A DNA stretch of 64,000 nt from Conexibacter sp. SYSU D00693 (GTDB taxonomy: Bacteria > Actinomycetota > Thermoleophilia > Solirubrobacterales > Solirubrobacteraceae): NCBI RefSeq assembly GCF_017084525.1, contig NZ_CP070950.1:2914001-2978000 (forward strand), in the 5' to 3' direction. Every line of letters begins with the position of its first letter. The stretch's first letter is position 1. The position numbers were made by a program, and so were the translations under genes. The notes below the pieces were generated by a model. That model searched no databases, was not told the DNA's origin, and was given only the letters and a program-made list of their open reading frames with translations. This document shows, in pieces, positions 48,493 through 57,332 of the stretch.

Positions 48493-48882
48493 CTAGCGCA
48501 CCTCGACGACCGTGCTGGTGGCGATGCCGGGCTTGCCGGCGATCGTCAGCTTGGGGGCGGACTCGGAGACGTCGACGGACTCGACCTTGCCCGTCACCTT
48601 CTCGCCGGTGGTCGGCTCGACGTAGGTGACGGTGCGGCCGATGAGCGACTGGGCGTGCGTGGCCTCGGTCGCCTGCGTCAGCGACGTGATCTGCTCGACC
48701 ATCGTCATCTGCGAGACCTGGGCCATCTGGGCGCTGAGGTCCTGCGGCGCCGTCGGGTCCTGGTTCTTGAGCTGCTCGACGAAGAGCCGCAGGAACGCCT
48801 GCTTGTCGAGCGTCTGCGACGGCTTGGACGAGCCGGTCCTGGACGTGGTCTGGGTCGGGTCGATGCCGGAGACGGAGGGCAT
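48493..48882 (-). CDS. flgD: Hook capping scaffold FlgD (short form)
   Basis: A 129-residue FlgD consisting of the conserved N-terminal region only: DKQAFLRLFVEQLKNQDPTAPQD and QMAQVSQMTMVEQITSLTQA, followed by a short beta region (LIGRTVTYVEPTTGEKVTG). The Ig/Tudor-like C-terminal half of proteobacterial FlgD is reduced, as in Bacillus. FLRLF (30-34) is the export gate recognition type motif. It caps the growing hook. Confidence 0.92.
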   Translation of the reverse strand: MPSVSGIDPTQTTSRTGSSKPSQTLDKQAFLRLFVEQLKNQDPTAPQDLSAQMAQVSQMTMVEQITSLTQATEATHAQSLIGRTVTYVEPTTGEKVTGKVESVDVSESAPKLTIAGKPGIATSTVVEVR

Positions 48883-48888
48883 GGCTAC

Positions 48889-50250
48889 CTAGGCGTGGAC
48901 GTCGACGAGGGCGCCGGCGGGGAGGCCGACGGTCGTCGTGGTGGTCGTGGTCGGGTCGAGCTCGGTGGCGTCGCCGGCGGCGGTGGCGCCACCGACGCGG
49001 CGGGTGCCGGAGCCGTCGCCGGCGGCGGCGCCGCCGGCCTGGCGGCGGCTGTCGCCCTGCGCCCCGAGCTGGAGGTCGATGCGGGCGACGACGACGCCGC
49101 GGTCCTCGAGGGAGCGGCGCAGGTCCTGGCCCGCCTGCTGGAGGGCCTCGAGGGTCGTCTGCTCCTGCGCGGAGACGGTGGCGATGACGCCGTCCTGGTG
49201 GGCGCGCAGCAGCACGTCGACGCGGCCGAGGTCGAGCGGGTGCAGCTCGAGGCGGGCGGTCGCGGTGCCCTTGGTGTGCGCGAGCTGCACGAGCGCGTGG
49301 ACGCGCTCGAGGCGGTCGGCCAGGAGGACGGGCGTGCCGGCGGGCGTGGCCGGCGTCGCGGTCACGCCCTGCGGCGTGGCCGCGGGCTGCACCGCGGCCG
49401 GCGCGGCCGGCGCGGCCGGCGCGGCCGGCGTGGCCGGGCCGGCCTGGGCGGCGGGCTGGGCGGGCGTCGCCGTGGTGGGCGACGGCGCGGCGGCCTGCGG
49501 CTGCGGGCGGCCCTCGCCGGACGGCTGGCCGCCGGCCTGCGGCTGACCGCCGCCGGCCTGCTCGCCGGTCCCGGCCTCGGCCGGCGCACCGGGGAGGTCG
49601 GTCGTGGCGGCGGGGTCGGCCGGCGCGCTCGCCGGCGCATCGGTCGGCAGCGGCTCGATGGTCGGCTCAGGCTGCGCGGTGGCGGCCTCGGCGGCGATCG
49701 GCGCGCCGGGCGCCGACGGGGCCGGGATGGCCGTCGCCGGGACGGCCGGCCCGTCGGCCGTCGTCTGCGTCGTCGTCGTCGTCGGGGGCGTCGCCGGAGC
49801 GGCCTGGGCGGCCACTGGAGCCTGGAGCGCCGAGGCCTGGGCGTCGGCCTGTGCCGCGACCGGGACGGCCGCCGCCGGGTCGGCCGGCACGGGCACGGCC
49901 GGCGCCGTCTGCGGCGCGGCGTCGGCGCCCGGCGTCTGGGTCGCGGAGACCGGCGGCTGCTCGGCCACGGCGACGGGCAGCGCCGGGGCGTCGGGCAGCG
50001 ACACCGCCACCACGGGCAGCTCCGGCGTCGCGACGGCGTCGTCCGGCGTCGCCGGCGTGTCGGTGTCGCGCTGCTGCTGGCCGTCGGTGTCGGAGACGGG
50101 CGAGCTGGTGGGGCCTTCCGCAGGGGCGGTCCGGGCCTGGGTGTCGAGGACGGCGGCGAAGAGGTCCGCCGGCTGGTCGCCGGGCGGGCCTGCGCGCCCC
50201 GTCAGCCGCTCCGGCGGGGGTGCCGGGGCGACGGGTGCGGTGCGGGTCAT
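48889..50250 (-). CDS. fliK: Flagellar hook-length control protein FliK
   Basis: A 453-residue, Ala/Pro/Thr-rich protein. N-terminal [10 protein letters not shown] (F31-L35) is a candidate export signal. About 250 residues are low complexity, including an (Ala-Ala-Pro)n tract. The C-terminal Flg_hook domain reads [33 protein letters not shown] with the family's L-x-P-x-x-L-G pattern. It measures hook length and triggers the FlhB switch. ATG 50250 overlaps the transglycosylase stop. Confidence 0.88.
   Translation of the reverse strand: MTRTAPVAPAPPPERLTGRAGPPGDQPADLFAAVLDTQARTAPAEGPTSSPVSDTDGQQQRDTDTPATPDDAVATPELPVVAVSLPDAPALPVAVAEQPPVSATQTPGADAAPQTAPAVPVPADPAAAVPVAAQADAQASALQAPVAAQAAPATPPTTTTTQTTADGPAVPATAIPAPSAPGAPIAAEAATAQPEPTIEPLPTDAPASAPADPAATTDLPGAPAEAGTGEQAGGGQPQAGGQPSGEGRPQPQAAAPSPTTATPAQPAAQAGPATPAAPAAPAAPAAVQPAATPQGVTATPATPAGTPVLLADRLERVHALVQLAHTKGTATARLELHPLDLGRVDVLLRAHQDGVIATVSAQEQTTLEALQQAGQDLRRSLEDRGVVVARIDLQLGAQGDSRRQAGGAAAGDGSGTRRVGGATAAGDATELDPTTTTTTTVGLPAGALVDVHA
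49394..49434. repeat. 9-bp tandem repeat inside fliK
   Basis: About four to five copies of the 9-bp unit GGCGCGGCC, encoding Ala-Ala-Pro units on the minus strand. Repeat-number change would keep frame and alter the length of the ruler protein. Confidence 0.6.
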
Positions 50251-50966
50251 GTCGTCGAGTAGGGCAGGGCGCCGCCGGCCAGCGGCTGGGTCGGGGTCGT
50301 GGCCGTGGTGGCGCCGAGCGCCGAGAGGGCAGAGGCGGGGAGCGCCTGCGTCGTCGCCGGGGTGGCGACGGCGGTCGCCGCGGCCGCGCGGAGCTCCTGC
50401 GCGTAGCCGAGGACCTTCGTGACGTAGGTCTGGGTCTCCGCGAAGGGCGGCACGCCGCCGAAGCGCTGGACGGCGCCCGGGCCGGCGTTGTACGCGGCGA
50501 GCGCCTTGCGCTCGTCGCCGCCGAAGCGGTCGAGCTGCTGCTTGAGGTACTTCGCGCCGCCGTCGAGGGCCTGCGCCGGGTCGAGCGGGTTGGTCACGCC
50601 CAGCCCGGCGGCCGTGCCGGGCATGAGCTGCGTGAGCCCCTGGGCGCCGGCGCTCGACTGCGCGTTCGGGTTGAAGCCGGACTCCTGCTTGACCAGCGCC
50701 TTGAGCAGCGACGGGTCGACGCCGTGCTTCGTCGCGGCCTGCTGGATGAGCGCGTCGTACTGCGTGTCGCCACCGGTGGAGCCCGGCGTCGTCGACGGCG
50801 CGGAGGCCGCCTGCAGGGTGGAGGCGAAGCTCGTGGGCGACGCCGCGGCGTCGGGCGCCTGGACGCCGCCGGCGGCCGTGAGCGCCTGCGGGCCGCGCGC
50901 CATCGTGGCGAGCATCTGGTCGATCTCGGCGACCCGCGTCTGCGCGGCGATGGCGCCCACGGGCAT
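50247..50966 (-). CDS. Flagellar lytic transglycosylase (SLT domain)
   Basis: A 239-residue protein with an SLT domain at about 68-165: catalytic Glu95 in [26 protein letters not shown], and [16 protein letters not shown]. No Sec signal peptide; the N-terminus has [18 protein letters not shown] and [11 protein letters not shown] (F47-L51), both shared with the CHAP protein at 24778-25389. Embedded between fliJ and fliK, it is the probable functional substitute for FlgJ, exported through the flagellar apparatus and opening peptidoglycan for the rod. ATG 50966 abuts the fliJ stop. Confidence 0.88.
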   Translation of the reverse strand: MPVGAIAAQTRVAEIDQMLATMARGPQALTAAGGVQAPDAAASPTSFASTLQAASAPSTTPGSTGGDTQYDALIQQAATKHGVDPSLLKALVKQESGFNPNAQSSAGAQGLTQLMPGTAAGLGVTNPLDPAQALDGGAKYLKQQLDRFGGDERKALAAYNAGPGAVQRFGGVPPFAETQTYVTKVLGYAQELRAAAATAVATPATTQALPASALSALGATTATTPTQPLAGGALPYSTT

Positions 50967-51425
50967 CTACGCGGCCCGCCCGTGCATGCGCGTGGCCATC
51001 TCGTCGAGCTCGACGGCCTCGGCGCGCAGCGCCTCGAGGCGGTGCTCCTCGCCGCGGCGGGCCTTGAGGCGCTCGAGCACCTCGCGGTTGCGGCTGGCGT
51101 GCGCGAGCGACGCGCGGCTGTCGGCCAGGCGCTGGTCGAGGTCGGCCAGCAGGTGCGCCGCGTCGGCGCGATGGCGCTCGAGGCGCTCGACCCAGGTCTG
51201 GCGGGCCAGCAGGTCGGACCCGCTCAGCGACGGGGCGCCGGGGTCGGTGGCCGGGCGGGCGCCGTCGACGGCCGCACGCAGGCGGCCCTCGGCGTCGGCG
51301 AGGTGGGCGGCTCCGCGCACCCGCTCGTTGAGGCTGGCGGCGAAGGCCTCCTTGGCCCGGTCCTCGTCGTGGGCGCGCAGCTCGCGCACCCGCTCGAGGC
51401 CGAACTTGAAGGGCTTGTCCTTCAC
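50967..51425 (-). CDS. fliJ: Flagellar export chaperone/stalk protein FliJ
   Basis: A 152-residue, almost fully helical coiled-coil protein: FKFGLERVRELRAHDEDRAKEAFAASL at the start, followed by Arg/Glu/Leu heptads. It forms the central stalk of the FliI ring and contacts FlhA. GTG 51425 is supported by the family start (FKF-LERV-LR) and lies 9 nt after a sigma-28-type promoter, so it begins its own transcript though fliI is only 64 nt upstream. Confidence 0.82.
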   Translation of the reverse strand: MKDKPFKFGLERVRELRAHDEDRAKEAFAASLNERVRGAAHLADAEGRLRAAVDGARPATDPGAPSLSGSDLLARQTWVERLERHRADAAHLLADLDQRLADSRASLAHASRNREVLERLKARRGEEHRLEALRAEAVELDEMATRMHGRAA

Positions 51426-51434
51426 GGTCTTGGT

Positions 51435-51461
51435 GGTCGGTCGCGGGGAGGGCGGCTTGAC
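51435..51461 (-). promoter_or_regulatory. Sigma-28-type promoter of the fliJ operon
   Basis: GTCAA (51457-51461) - 15 nt - ACCGACC (51435-51441), ending 9 nt before GTG 51425. Weaker boxes than fliC. Confidence 0.5.
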
Positions 51462-51489
51462 GGCCTGGTGGACGCGTGTCCTAGGCGCC

Positions 51490-52926
51490 TCAGACGCCGA
51501 GGTTCAGCGGCGGGATGGCCGACGGGGCGCTGGCGGGCGCCGCGGGCATGGCGAACGCGCCGGCGGGGTCCTCGGCGGCCGCGAAGCCGCCCATGGCCGG
51601 GTCCGGCGCGCCGCCCGCGAGCTCGAGCAGCCGGGCGTCGGCGCCCAGGCCGTCCGAGCGGTCGTCGGCGCGCTGCTTGAGGAAGTCGTCGATCGCCGGC
51701 TTGAGGTCGATCGCGCGGTCGGTCATCGGGTCGCTGCCGCGCTCGTAGGCGCCGATCGCGATGAGGTCGCGCTTCTCCTTGTGCGCGGCGAGCAGCGAGC
51801 GCACCTCGGTCGCGGCCTCGCGGACCTGCGGCGCCGCGATCTCCGACTGCAGGCGCGAGACGGACTGCAGGACGTCGATCGCCGGGTAGTGGCCGGCGTG
51901 CGCGAGCTCGCGGGTGAGGACGACGTGGCCGTCGAGGATCGACCGCGCGGCGTCGGCGATCGGCTCGTTCATGTCGTCGCCGTCGACCAGGACGGTGTAC
52001 AGGCCGGTGATCGACCCGTGCTCGCTGGTGCCCGAGCGCTCGAGGAGCTTGGGCAGCAGGGCGAAGACGCTCGGCGTGTAGCCGCGGGTGGCGGGCGGCT
52101 CCCCGATGGCCAGGCCGACCTCGCGCTGGGCCATGGCGAAGCGCGTGACGGAGTCCATCATCAGCACGACGTCGCAGCCCTGGTCGCGGAAGTGCTCGGC
52201 GATCGCCGTGGCGGTGAGCGCCGCCTTGATGCGCACGAGCGCCGGCTGGTCGGAGGTCGCGCAGACGACGACCGACCGCGCGGCGGCGGGGCCGAGGTCG
52301 CGCTCGAGGAACTCGACCACCTCGCGGCCACGCTCACCGACGAGGCAGATGACGTTGACGTCGGCGCTCGTCGAGCGGGCGATCATGCCCAGCAGCGAGG
52401 ACTTGCCGACGCCGGAGCCGGCGAAGATGCCCAGGCGCTGGCCGCGGCCGCACGGGACCATCGCGTCGAGCGCGCGCACCCCGAGGTCGACGCGGTCAGT
52501 GATGCGCGGGCGCGACAGCGGCGAGGGCGGCGCGCCCGTGACCGGCCGCGTGGGGAGGTCGTCGAGCGGGGCGCCGCCGTCCATGGGGCGGCCGAGCCCG
52601 TCGAGCACGCGCCCGAGCAGGGCGTCGCCGATGGGGGTCGAGAGCTGGCGGCCGGTGGCGGTGACGCGGTCGCCCGGCCCGACGCCCTCGAGCTCGCCGA
52701 GGGGCATGAGCAGCGTGCGCCCGGCGCGGAAGCCGACGACCTCCGAGGGCAGCGGGTCGCGGTCGCGGCTGGTGTGCAGGAGGCAGACCTCGCCGACCTC
52801 GGCCTCGAGGCCGGTGGCCTCGACGACGAGCCCGATCAGGTCGGTGATGCGGCCCTGGCGGCGGTGCAGGTCGGCGCGCGAGACGGCCTCGGCCGCGTCG
52901 GCCAGGCGCTGGGCGACCGCGTGCAT
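51490..52926 (-). CDS. fliI: Flagellar export ATPase FliI
   Basis: A 478-residue ATPase of the F1-beta/FliI family. Walker A GSGVGKSS at 170-177, VGERGREVVEFLERDLG, Walker B VVLMMDSVTRFAMAQREVGLAIGE-like, and GSITGLYTVLVDGDDMNEPIAD. The C-terminus carries an additional Ala/Pro-rich tail of about 45 residues. It powers unfolding of export substrates. Shares one base with fliH; the last gene of the flgB-fliI unit. Confidence 0.97.
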   Translation of the reverse strand: MHAVAQRLADAAEAVSRADLHRRQGRITDLIGLVVEATGLEAEVGEVCLLHTSRDRDPLPSEVVGFRAGRTLLMPLGELEGVGPGDRVTATGRQLSTPIGDALLGRVLDGLGRPMDGGAPLDDLPTRPVTGAPPSPLSRPRITDRVDLGVRALDAMVPCGRGQRLGIFAGSGVGKSSLLGMIARSTSADVNVICLVGERGREVVEFLERDLGPAAARSVVVCATSDQPALVRIKAALTATAIAEHFRDQGCDVVLMMDSVTRFAMAQREVGLAIGEPPATRGYTPSVFALLPKLLERSGTSEHGSITGLYTVLVDGDDMNEPIADAARSILDGHVVLTRELAHAGHYPAIDVLQSVSRLQSEIAAPQVREAATEVRSLLAAHKEKRDLIAIGAYERGSDPMTDRAIDLKPAIDDFLKQRADDRSDGLGADARLLELAGGAPDPAMGGFAAAEDPAGAFAMPAAPASAPSAIPPLNLGV

Positions 52927-53507
52927 CAGGCCTTGAGCGCCTCGGCCACGACCGCGCGCGCGAGCTCGAGCTTCGTCTCGAGCGAGGCGTCGACGTCGCC
53001 CTCGGCGGTGTGGACGATCGCGCCGCCGCGCGCCACGCGGCGCTCGGCCTGGACCTCGACGTGCTCCATGCCGCCGAGCTCGGCGACGAGTGCCGGCGCC
53101 GCGTCGCGCACCAGGTCGAGGTCGTCCGGGTTGACGAGGACCGTGACGTGACCGCGCTCGACGAGCCGGCGCAGCGCGCCGCGCACGACGTCGACCACGC
53201 GCTCGGGCTCGACCTCCAGGGCGCCGGACAGCGCCTGCTGGGCGATGCGCAGCCCGAGGCCCACGGCCTCGCGCTCGCAGTCGGCGGCGACGCTCGCGCG
53301 CTCGTCGGCCAGGGCCTGCGCGGCGGCCTGCAGCGCGGCGATCGCCCCGGACAGCGCGGCGCGCCCCTCCTCCAGGCCGGCGGCGAAGCCCGCCTCGCGG
53401 GCGGCCTGCGCCTCGGCCTCGAGGTCGACCTGCGGCCGTGCCGGCGCCGCCTCGGCCATGAGCGTCGCGGCCAGCGGCTCGAGCGTCGGGAGGGCGAAGT
53501 CCTGCAC
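52926..53507 (-). CDS. fliH: Flagellar assembly protein FliH
   Basis: A 193-residue helical protein: acidic N-terminus, coiled region (LEAEAQAAREAGFAAGLEEGRAAL, with small-residue repeats of the A/G-xxx-G/A kind) and a C-terminal domain RRLVERGHVTVLVNPDDLDLV ... ARGGAIVHTAEGDVDASLETKL. It tethers FliI to the C-ring. GTG 53507 shares a base with the fliG stop. Confidence 0.88.
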   Translation of the reverse strand: MQDFALPTLEPLAATLMAEAAPARPQVDLEAEAQAAREAGFAAGLEEGRAALSGAIAALQAAAQALADERASVAADCEREAVGLGLRIAQQALSGALEVEPERVVDVVRGALRRLVERGHVTVLVNPDDLDLVRDAAPALVAELGGMEHVEVQAERRVARGGAIVHTAEGDVDASLETKLELARAVVAEALKA

Positions 53508-54556
53508 TAGATGACCTCCTCCTCGTCGCCGTCCTCGCCGCCGCGGCCGAGCGTGATGGCGCCCGCGTCCTCGAGGCGGCGGACGGCGGCCACGACCTTG
53601 CCCTGCGCCTCCTCGACGACGGCGCGCCGCTGGGGCTGGCCGGTCTCGAGGTCCTCGCGCAGCATGTCGGCGCCGCGGGAGGACATGTTGGCGAAGACGC
53701 GCTCGCGGACCTCCTCGCCGACGCCGCGCAGCGCCAGGGCGAGGTCCTTCTGGTCGACCTCGCGCAGCACGAGCTGGATGTCGCGGTCCGACAGGACGAT
53801 GATGTCGTCGAAGGTGAAGAGGCGCTGGCGGATCTCGTCGGCGAGCTCGGAACGCTCCTCGGCGATCGCCTGCAGGACGTTGCGCTCGGTCGAGCGCCCC
53901 GCGCCGTTGAGGATCTCGGCGAGCGAGTCGACGCCGCCGGCGGACGAGAACTCCTGGTTGACGACGGTCGAGAGCTTCTGGCGCAGGCCGCGCTCGATGT
54001 CCTCGATGACGCCCGGGTTCGTGTCGCCCATCGTCGCGATGCGCAGCGCCACGTCGGCCTGCAGCTCGGAGGGCAGCGCGCTGAGCACGCGGGCGGCGAG
54101 CTTCTTGTGCAGCGACGCGACGACGAGCGCGACGGTCTGCGGCGACTCGTCGGCCAGGAACGTGACGATCTGCTCCGGCGGCGTGCGGCGCAGGAAGTCG
54201 AACGGGCGCAGCTCGGCCTGGGCGGTGATCGACCCGATGATCTCCTCGGCGCGCTCGTCGCCGACGAGCTGGACGAGCACCTCCTTGGCGAACTCGGGGC
54301 CGCCCAGCGCGAAGTCGTTGCGCTGGCGGAACTCCTCGGCGAGGTCCTCGAGGACCGCCTGCGCGGTCTCGACCTCGATGCGCCACAGCGTGGCCATCTC
54401 CGCCGAGAGCGCCTCGACCTCGCGGTCGGTCAGGTGCTTGAGGACCTCGGCCGCGCGGCCGGAGCCGATCGTGATGAGGAAGACCGCGGCCTTCTGGCGC
54501 CCCGTCAGGTGGGCGGCGCGCGACCGCTGGACGACCTCGGTGCTCGTCTCGGCCAC
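53507..54556 (-). CDS. fliG: Flagellar motor switch protein FliG
   Basis: A 349-residue FliG: N domain TGRQKAAVFLITIGSGRAAEVLKHL, middle PFDFLRRTPPEQIVTFLADESPQTVALV (EHPQ/ESPQ motif), and C domain TFDDIIVLSDRDIQLVLREVDQKDLALALRG containing the charged torque helix (Arg, Asp, Glu). It binds FliF and faces MotA. Acidic C-terminal tail GGEDGDEEEV. Starts 6 nt after fliF. Confidence 0.97.
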   Translation of the reverse strand: MAETSTEVVQRSRAAHLTGRQKAAVFLITIGSGRAAEVLKHLTDREVEALSAEMATLWRIEVETAQAVLEDLAEEFRQRNDFALGGPEFAKEVLVQLVGDERAEEIIGSITAQAELRPFDFLRRTPPEQIVTFLADESPQTVALVVASLHKKLAARVLSALPSELQADVALRIATMGDTNPGVIEDIERGLRQKLSTVVNQEFSSAGGVDSLAEILNGAGRSTERNVLQAIAEERSELADEIRQRLFTFDDIIVLSDRDIQLVLREVDQKDLALALRGVGEEVRERVFANMSSRGADMLREDLETGQPQRRAVVEEAQGKVVAAVRRLEDAGAITLGRGGEDGDEEEVI

Positions 54557-54562
54557 CGCGCG

Positions 54563-56083
54563 CTACTCCTCGGTGATCCAGGTGCGCAGCTGGGCGGCGA
54601 CGCGCTCGGGCTCGCGCTCGACGAGGTTCTCGATCGCCATCTTGCGCGGGTCCTCGAAGTCCTGCATGGTCGGGATGACCATCCCCGGCTGCGCCGGCTG
54701 GCCGGCCGGGGCGGCCGGCAGGGCCTCGCGCTCGGCCGCCGCGAGCTGGGCCAGCCACGCCGGCTCGCCGAGCTCCTCGTCCTCGCGCTTGCGCAGGTGG
54801 CGCGTCATGAAGAAGAGGAAGAGCAGGACGCCGAGGCCGAGGCCGGCGATCTTCGCGATGCCGGGGATGCCGCCGGGGATCGCGCCGAGCGGCCCGGGCG
54901 CGGGCGCCTCGACCGGCTTGGCGAAGGTGACCTCCTGGACCGAGACGGTGTCGCGACCCTGCTGGGTGCCCGCGGCGGCCTCGACGGCCTTCTGGATCGC
55001 GGCGACGTCCGCCTTGGCGGCCTTGTCGACCATGACGGAGACCGACAGGCGGTTGACGGCGCCCGGCGCGACGCGCGTGCGGGTGACCGTCTTGTTGACG
55101 CCGAACTCGGTCTTCGTGGCGTTCTTGCGGTAGTTGGAGGTGCCGCCGCCGCCCGCCTGGCCCTGGGCGTAGGCCGGGATGTTCGAGCCGGTGCCGGCCG
55201 CCTGGCCGGCGGCGCCCTGGCCGCGCAGCGTCTCGCTCTCCTCGGTCTGCGTGAGGGGCGTGCCCTTGGTCGCGTACTCGAGCTGCTCCTTGGTGGCGTC
55301 GTCGACGTTGAGGTCGGCGCGCACCTGCACCTGGGCCTTGTCCGGGCCGACGGTGCGGGCGAGCATCGCGTCGAGCTGGCTCTGCAGCTGGCTCTCGTAG
55401 CGGGCCTGCATCGCGGTCTTGGACGCCGCGCCGTTGCCGGCGGCGCCGCCCTCGCCCTGCGGCCACAGCATCTGGCCCGCGGCGTCGGTGATCGTCACCG
55501 CGTCGGTCTTCAGGCCCGGGACGGAGGAGGCGACGAGGTTGGCGATGCCGCGCACGCCGCCGCCGTCGAGCGTGCCGGCGCTGCCGAGCAGCACCGCGGC
55601 GGTCGACGGCTTCTCCTCGTCGGTGAAGAGCTCGTCCTTGGGCAGCGTGAGGCGCACCTGCGCCGAGCCGACGCCCTGCACCTGGCCGATCGTCTGGGCG
55701 ATCTGGCCCTCCAGGGCGCGCTGGTAGGCGACCTGCTGCTGGAAGGACGACGCGCCGAGCTTCTGCTTGTCGAGCAGCTCGAAGCCGGGCTGCTGGGCGG
55801 TGCCCGAGACGCCGGCCTCGGCCAGCGCGATGCGCGCCTGGGCGACGGAGGCCTCCTGCACGGCGACGGCGCTGCCGTTCTGCTGGAGCTCGAAGGCGAT
55901 GCCCTTGTCGGCCAGCGCGCTGGTGACCTTGCCGGTCTGCGCCGGGTCCAGGCCGGACTGCACCGTCTGCCACGACGGCGCGGTGGTGAGCTTGAAGAGG
56001 AGGAACACCGCGGCGACGAAGCCCAGCGCGACCGCGCCGAGGATGGCCTTGCCCTTGGTGTCGAGCGACTGGATGAGCTGCAT
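54563..56083 (-). CDS. fliF: MS-ring protein FliF
   Basis: A 506-residue FliF with two helices (AVALGFVAAVFLLFKL near residue 20 and IAGLGLGVLLFLFFMTRHL near 430). Ring-building motifs AFELQQNGSAVAV, YQRALEGQIAQTIGQVQGVGSAQVRL and NKTVTRTRVAPGAVNRLSVSVMVD lie between. The cytoplasmic C-terminus REPERVAAQLRTWI binds FliG. ATG 56083 shares a base with the fliE stop. Confidence 0.96.
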   Translation of the reverse strand: MQLIQSLDTKGKAILGAVALGFVAAVFLLFKLTTAPSWQTVQSGLDPAQTGKVTSALADKGIAFELQQNGSAVAVQEASVAQARIALAEAGVSGTAQQPGFELLDKQKLGASSFQQQVAYQRALEGQIAQTIGQVQGVGSAQVRLTLPKDELFTDEEKPSTAAVLLGSAGTLDGGGVRGIANLVASSVPGLKTDAVTITDAAGQMLWPQGEGGAAGNGAASKTAMQARYESQLQSQLDAMLARTVGPDKAQVQVRADLNVDDATKEQLEYATKGTPLTQTEESETLRGQGAAGQAAGTGSNIPAYAQGQAGGGGTSNYRKNATKTEFGVNKTVTRTRVAPGAVNRLSVSVMVDKAAKADVAAIQKAVEAAAGTQQGRDTVSVQEVTFAKPVEAPAPGPLGAIPGGIPGIAKIAGLGLGVLLFLFFMTRHLRKREDEELGEPAWLAQLAAAEREALPAAPAGQPAQPGMVIPTMQDFEDPRKMAIENLVEREPERVAAQLRTWITEE

Positions 56084-56412
56084 CAGACCTGGGTGTGCAT
56101 CACGTCGTTGATGGCCTCGACGCCCTTGGTGCGCAGCTGGGCGGCGAGCTGCATGGAGAGGCGGGCCTTCTCGACCGCCATGACGACCTGCGCGGGGTCG
56201 TCGGCCTGGCCGGTGGCCAGCGCGCGGGACTGCTCGGCGGCGTCGACCTGCAGGCTCTCGAGGTTCGAGATCTGCTCGGAGAGGACGTTGCCGAAGGAGC
56301 CGGCGCCGGAGCGCTCGGCGTCGCCGAGGCCCCCGACGGAGCCGACGCCCTCGCCGAGGTCGACCGACCACTCGGGCCCGGAGGTGAGGAAGGACGGGTC
56401 GACGACGGTCAT
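56083..56412 (-). CDS. fliE: Basal body protein FliE
   Basis: A 109-residue protein. A Gly/Ser-rich start precedes GSFGNVLSEQISNLESLQVDAAEQS and the C-terminal DDPAQVVMAVEKARLSMQLAAQLRTKGVEAINDVM, typical FliE. It joins the MS-ring to the rod and is among the first exported proteins; F40-L44 is an FxxxL export motif. ATG 56412 overlaps flgC. Confidence 0.92.
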   Translation of the reverse strand: MTVVDPSFLTSGPEWSVDLGEGVGSVGGLGDAERSGAGSFGNVLSEQISNLESLQVDAAEQSRALATGQADDPAQVVMAVEKARLSMQLAAQLRTKGVEAINDVMHTQV

Positions 56413-56825
56413 CGCAGGAGGTCCAGCGTCCGGGTGAAGAGCTGCTTGGCCGTCTGCATCGCCGTGACGTTCGCCTCGTAGGCGCGGGAGGCGCCGATGA
56501 GCTCGACCATCTCGGTGACGGTGTCGACGTTGGGCATCTCGACGTAGCCCTGCTGGTCGGCCTGCGGGTGGCCCGGGTCGTAGACGCGCCGCAGCGGCGT
56601 CTGGTCCTCGACGATGGCCGTGACCTGCACGCCCTTGGCGGCGCGGTCCAGCGCCTCGCCGAAGGAGCCCGGACGGGCGGCGCCGTCCATCGACTGCAGC
56701 GCGACCTCCTTGCGGCGGTAGCCGACGGTCTGCGCGTTGGCGAGGTTCTCGGCGGTGACGTCGAGGCGCATGCGCTCGGCGCTGAGCGCCGAGCCGGTGG
56801 CGTCGATCGCGTCGAAGAGGCCCAT
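56409..56825 (-). CDS. flgC: Proximal rod protein FlgC
   Basis: A 138-residue FlgC: LFDAIDATGSALSAERMRLDVTAENLANAQT at the N-terminus, PGHPQADQQGYVEMPNVDTVTEMVELIGASRAYEANVTAM near the C-terminus, the standard rod protein ends. Usual length. Starts 2 nt after flgB; overlaps fliE by 4 bp. Confidence 0.96.
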   Translation of the reverse strand: MGLFDAIDATGSALSAERMRLDVTAENLANAQTVGYRRKEVALQSMDGAARPGSFGEALDRAAKGVQVTAIVEDQTPLRRVYDPGHPQADQQGYVEMPNVDTVTEMVELIGASRAYEANVTAMQTAKQLFTRTLDLLR

Positions 56826-56827
56826 GG

Positions 56828-57187
56828 CTAGGCGACCCCGATCGCCGCGCGCAGCACGTCGTCGCGCGCCTTGATGACGGAGGCCAGCGCCTCGTACTCG
56901 AGGCCGTTGCGCGCCTGCTCGGCGGCCTCGACATCGGCGTCGACGGAGTTGCCGTCGAGGCGCATCGGGGCCAGCGGGTCGGCGCTCGGCGTGAGGTCGG
57001 CCCGCTCGAGGGCGTCCTTGCCGCCCTCGGCGAAGGCGTTGCGCAGCACGCCGTGGAAGTCCAGGTCCTGCCGGCGGTAGCCCGGCGTGGACACGTTGGC
57101 GAGGTTGCCCGCGATGGCCGACTGGCGGGCGGCCGCGCCGGCGAGGGCCCGCTCGAGGCCGAGGTGCGTGGTGTCGAAGAGCTCCAT
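56828..57187 (-). CDS. flgB: Proximal rod protein FlgB
   Basis: A 119-residue FlgB: LERALAGAAARQSAIAGNLANVSTPGYRRQDLDFH and the C-terminal NSVDADVEAAEQARNGLEYEALASVI. First gene of the seven-gene basal body operon flgB-flgC-fliE-fliF-fliG-fliH-fliI. A sigma-28-type promoter lies 75 nt upstream, leaving a leader. Confidence 0.95.
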   Translation of the reverse strand: MELFDTTHLGLERALAGAAARQSAIAGNLANVSTPGYRRQDLDFHGVLRNAFAEGGKDALERADLTPSADPLAPMRLDGNSVDADVEAAEQARNGLEYEALASVIKARDDVLRAAIGVA

Positions 57188-57262
57188 GGACGGGCGGATC
57201 GCTGGTGGCGTCCCGTCCCTGGGCTTGCCGGGTGGCCGCCGTCCGTGGTGGCCTAGTGCAGT

Positions 57263-57289
57263 GGTCGGCCGGAGCCGAACCGAGTTGAG
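57263..57289 (-). promoter_or_regulatory. Sigma-28-type promoter of the flgB-fliI operon
   Basis: CTCAA (57285-57289) - 15 nt - GCCGACC (57263-57269), a perfect copy of the consensus found here. Leader about 70 nt. Confidence 0.75.
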
Positions 57290-57293
57290 CGCG

Positions 57294-57315
57294 GCGTCCA
57301 GCGCGGGCTGGACGC
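57294..57315 (-). terminator. Terminator of the fliS-fliT unit
   Basis: Perfect 9-bp stem GCGTCCAGC / GCTGGACGC with a 4-nt loop, 17 nt past the fliT-like stop, followed at once by the flgB promoter. Confidence 0.6.
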
Positions 57316-57332
57316 GGACATCGCGCGGGGCG

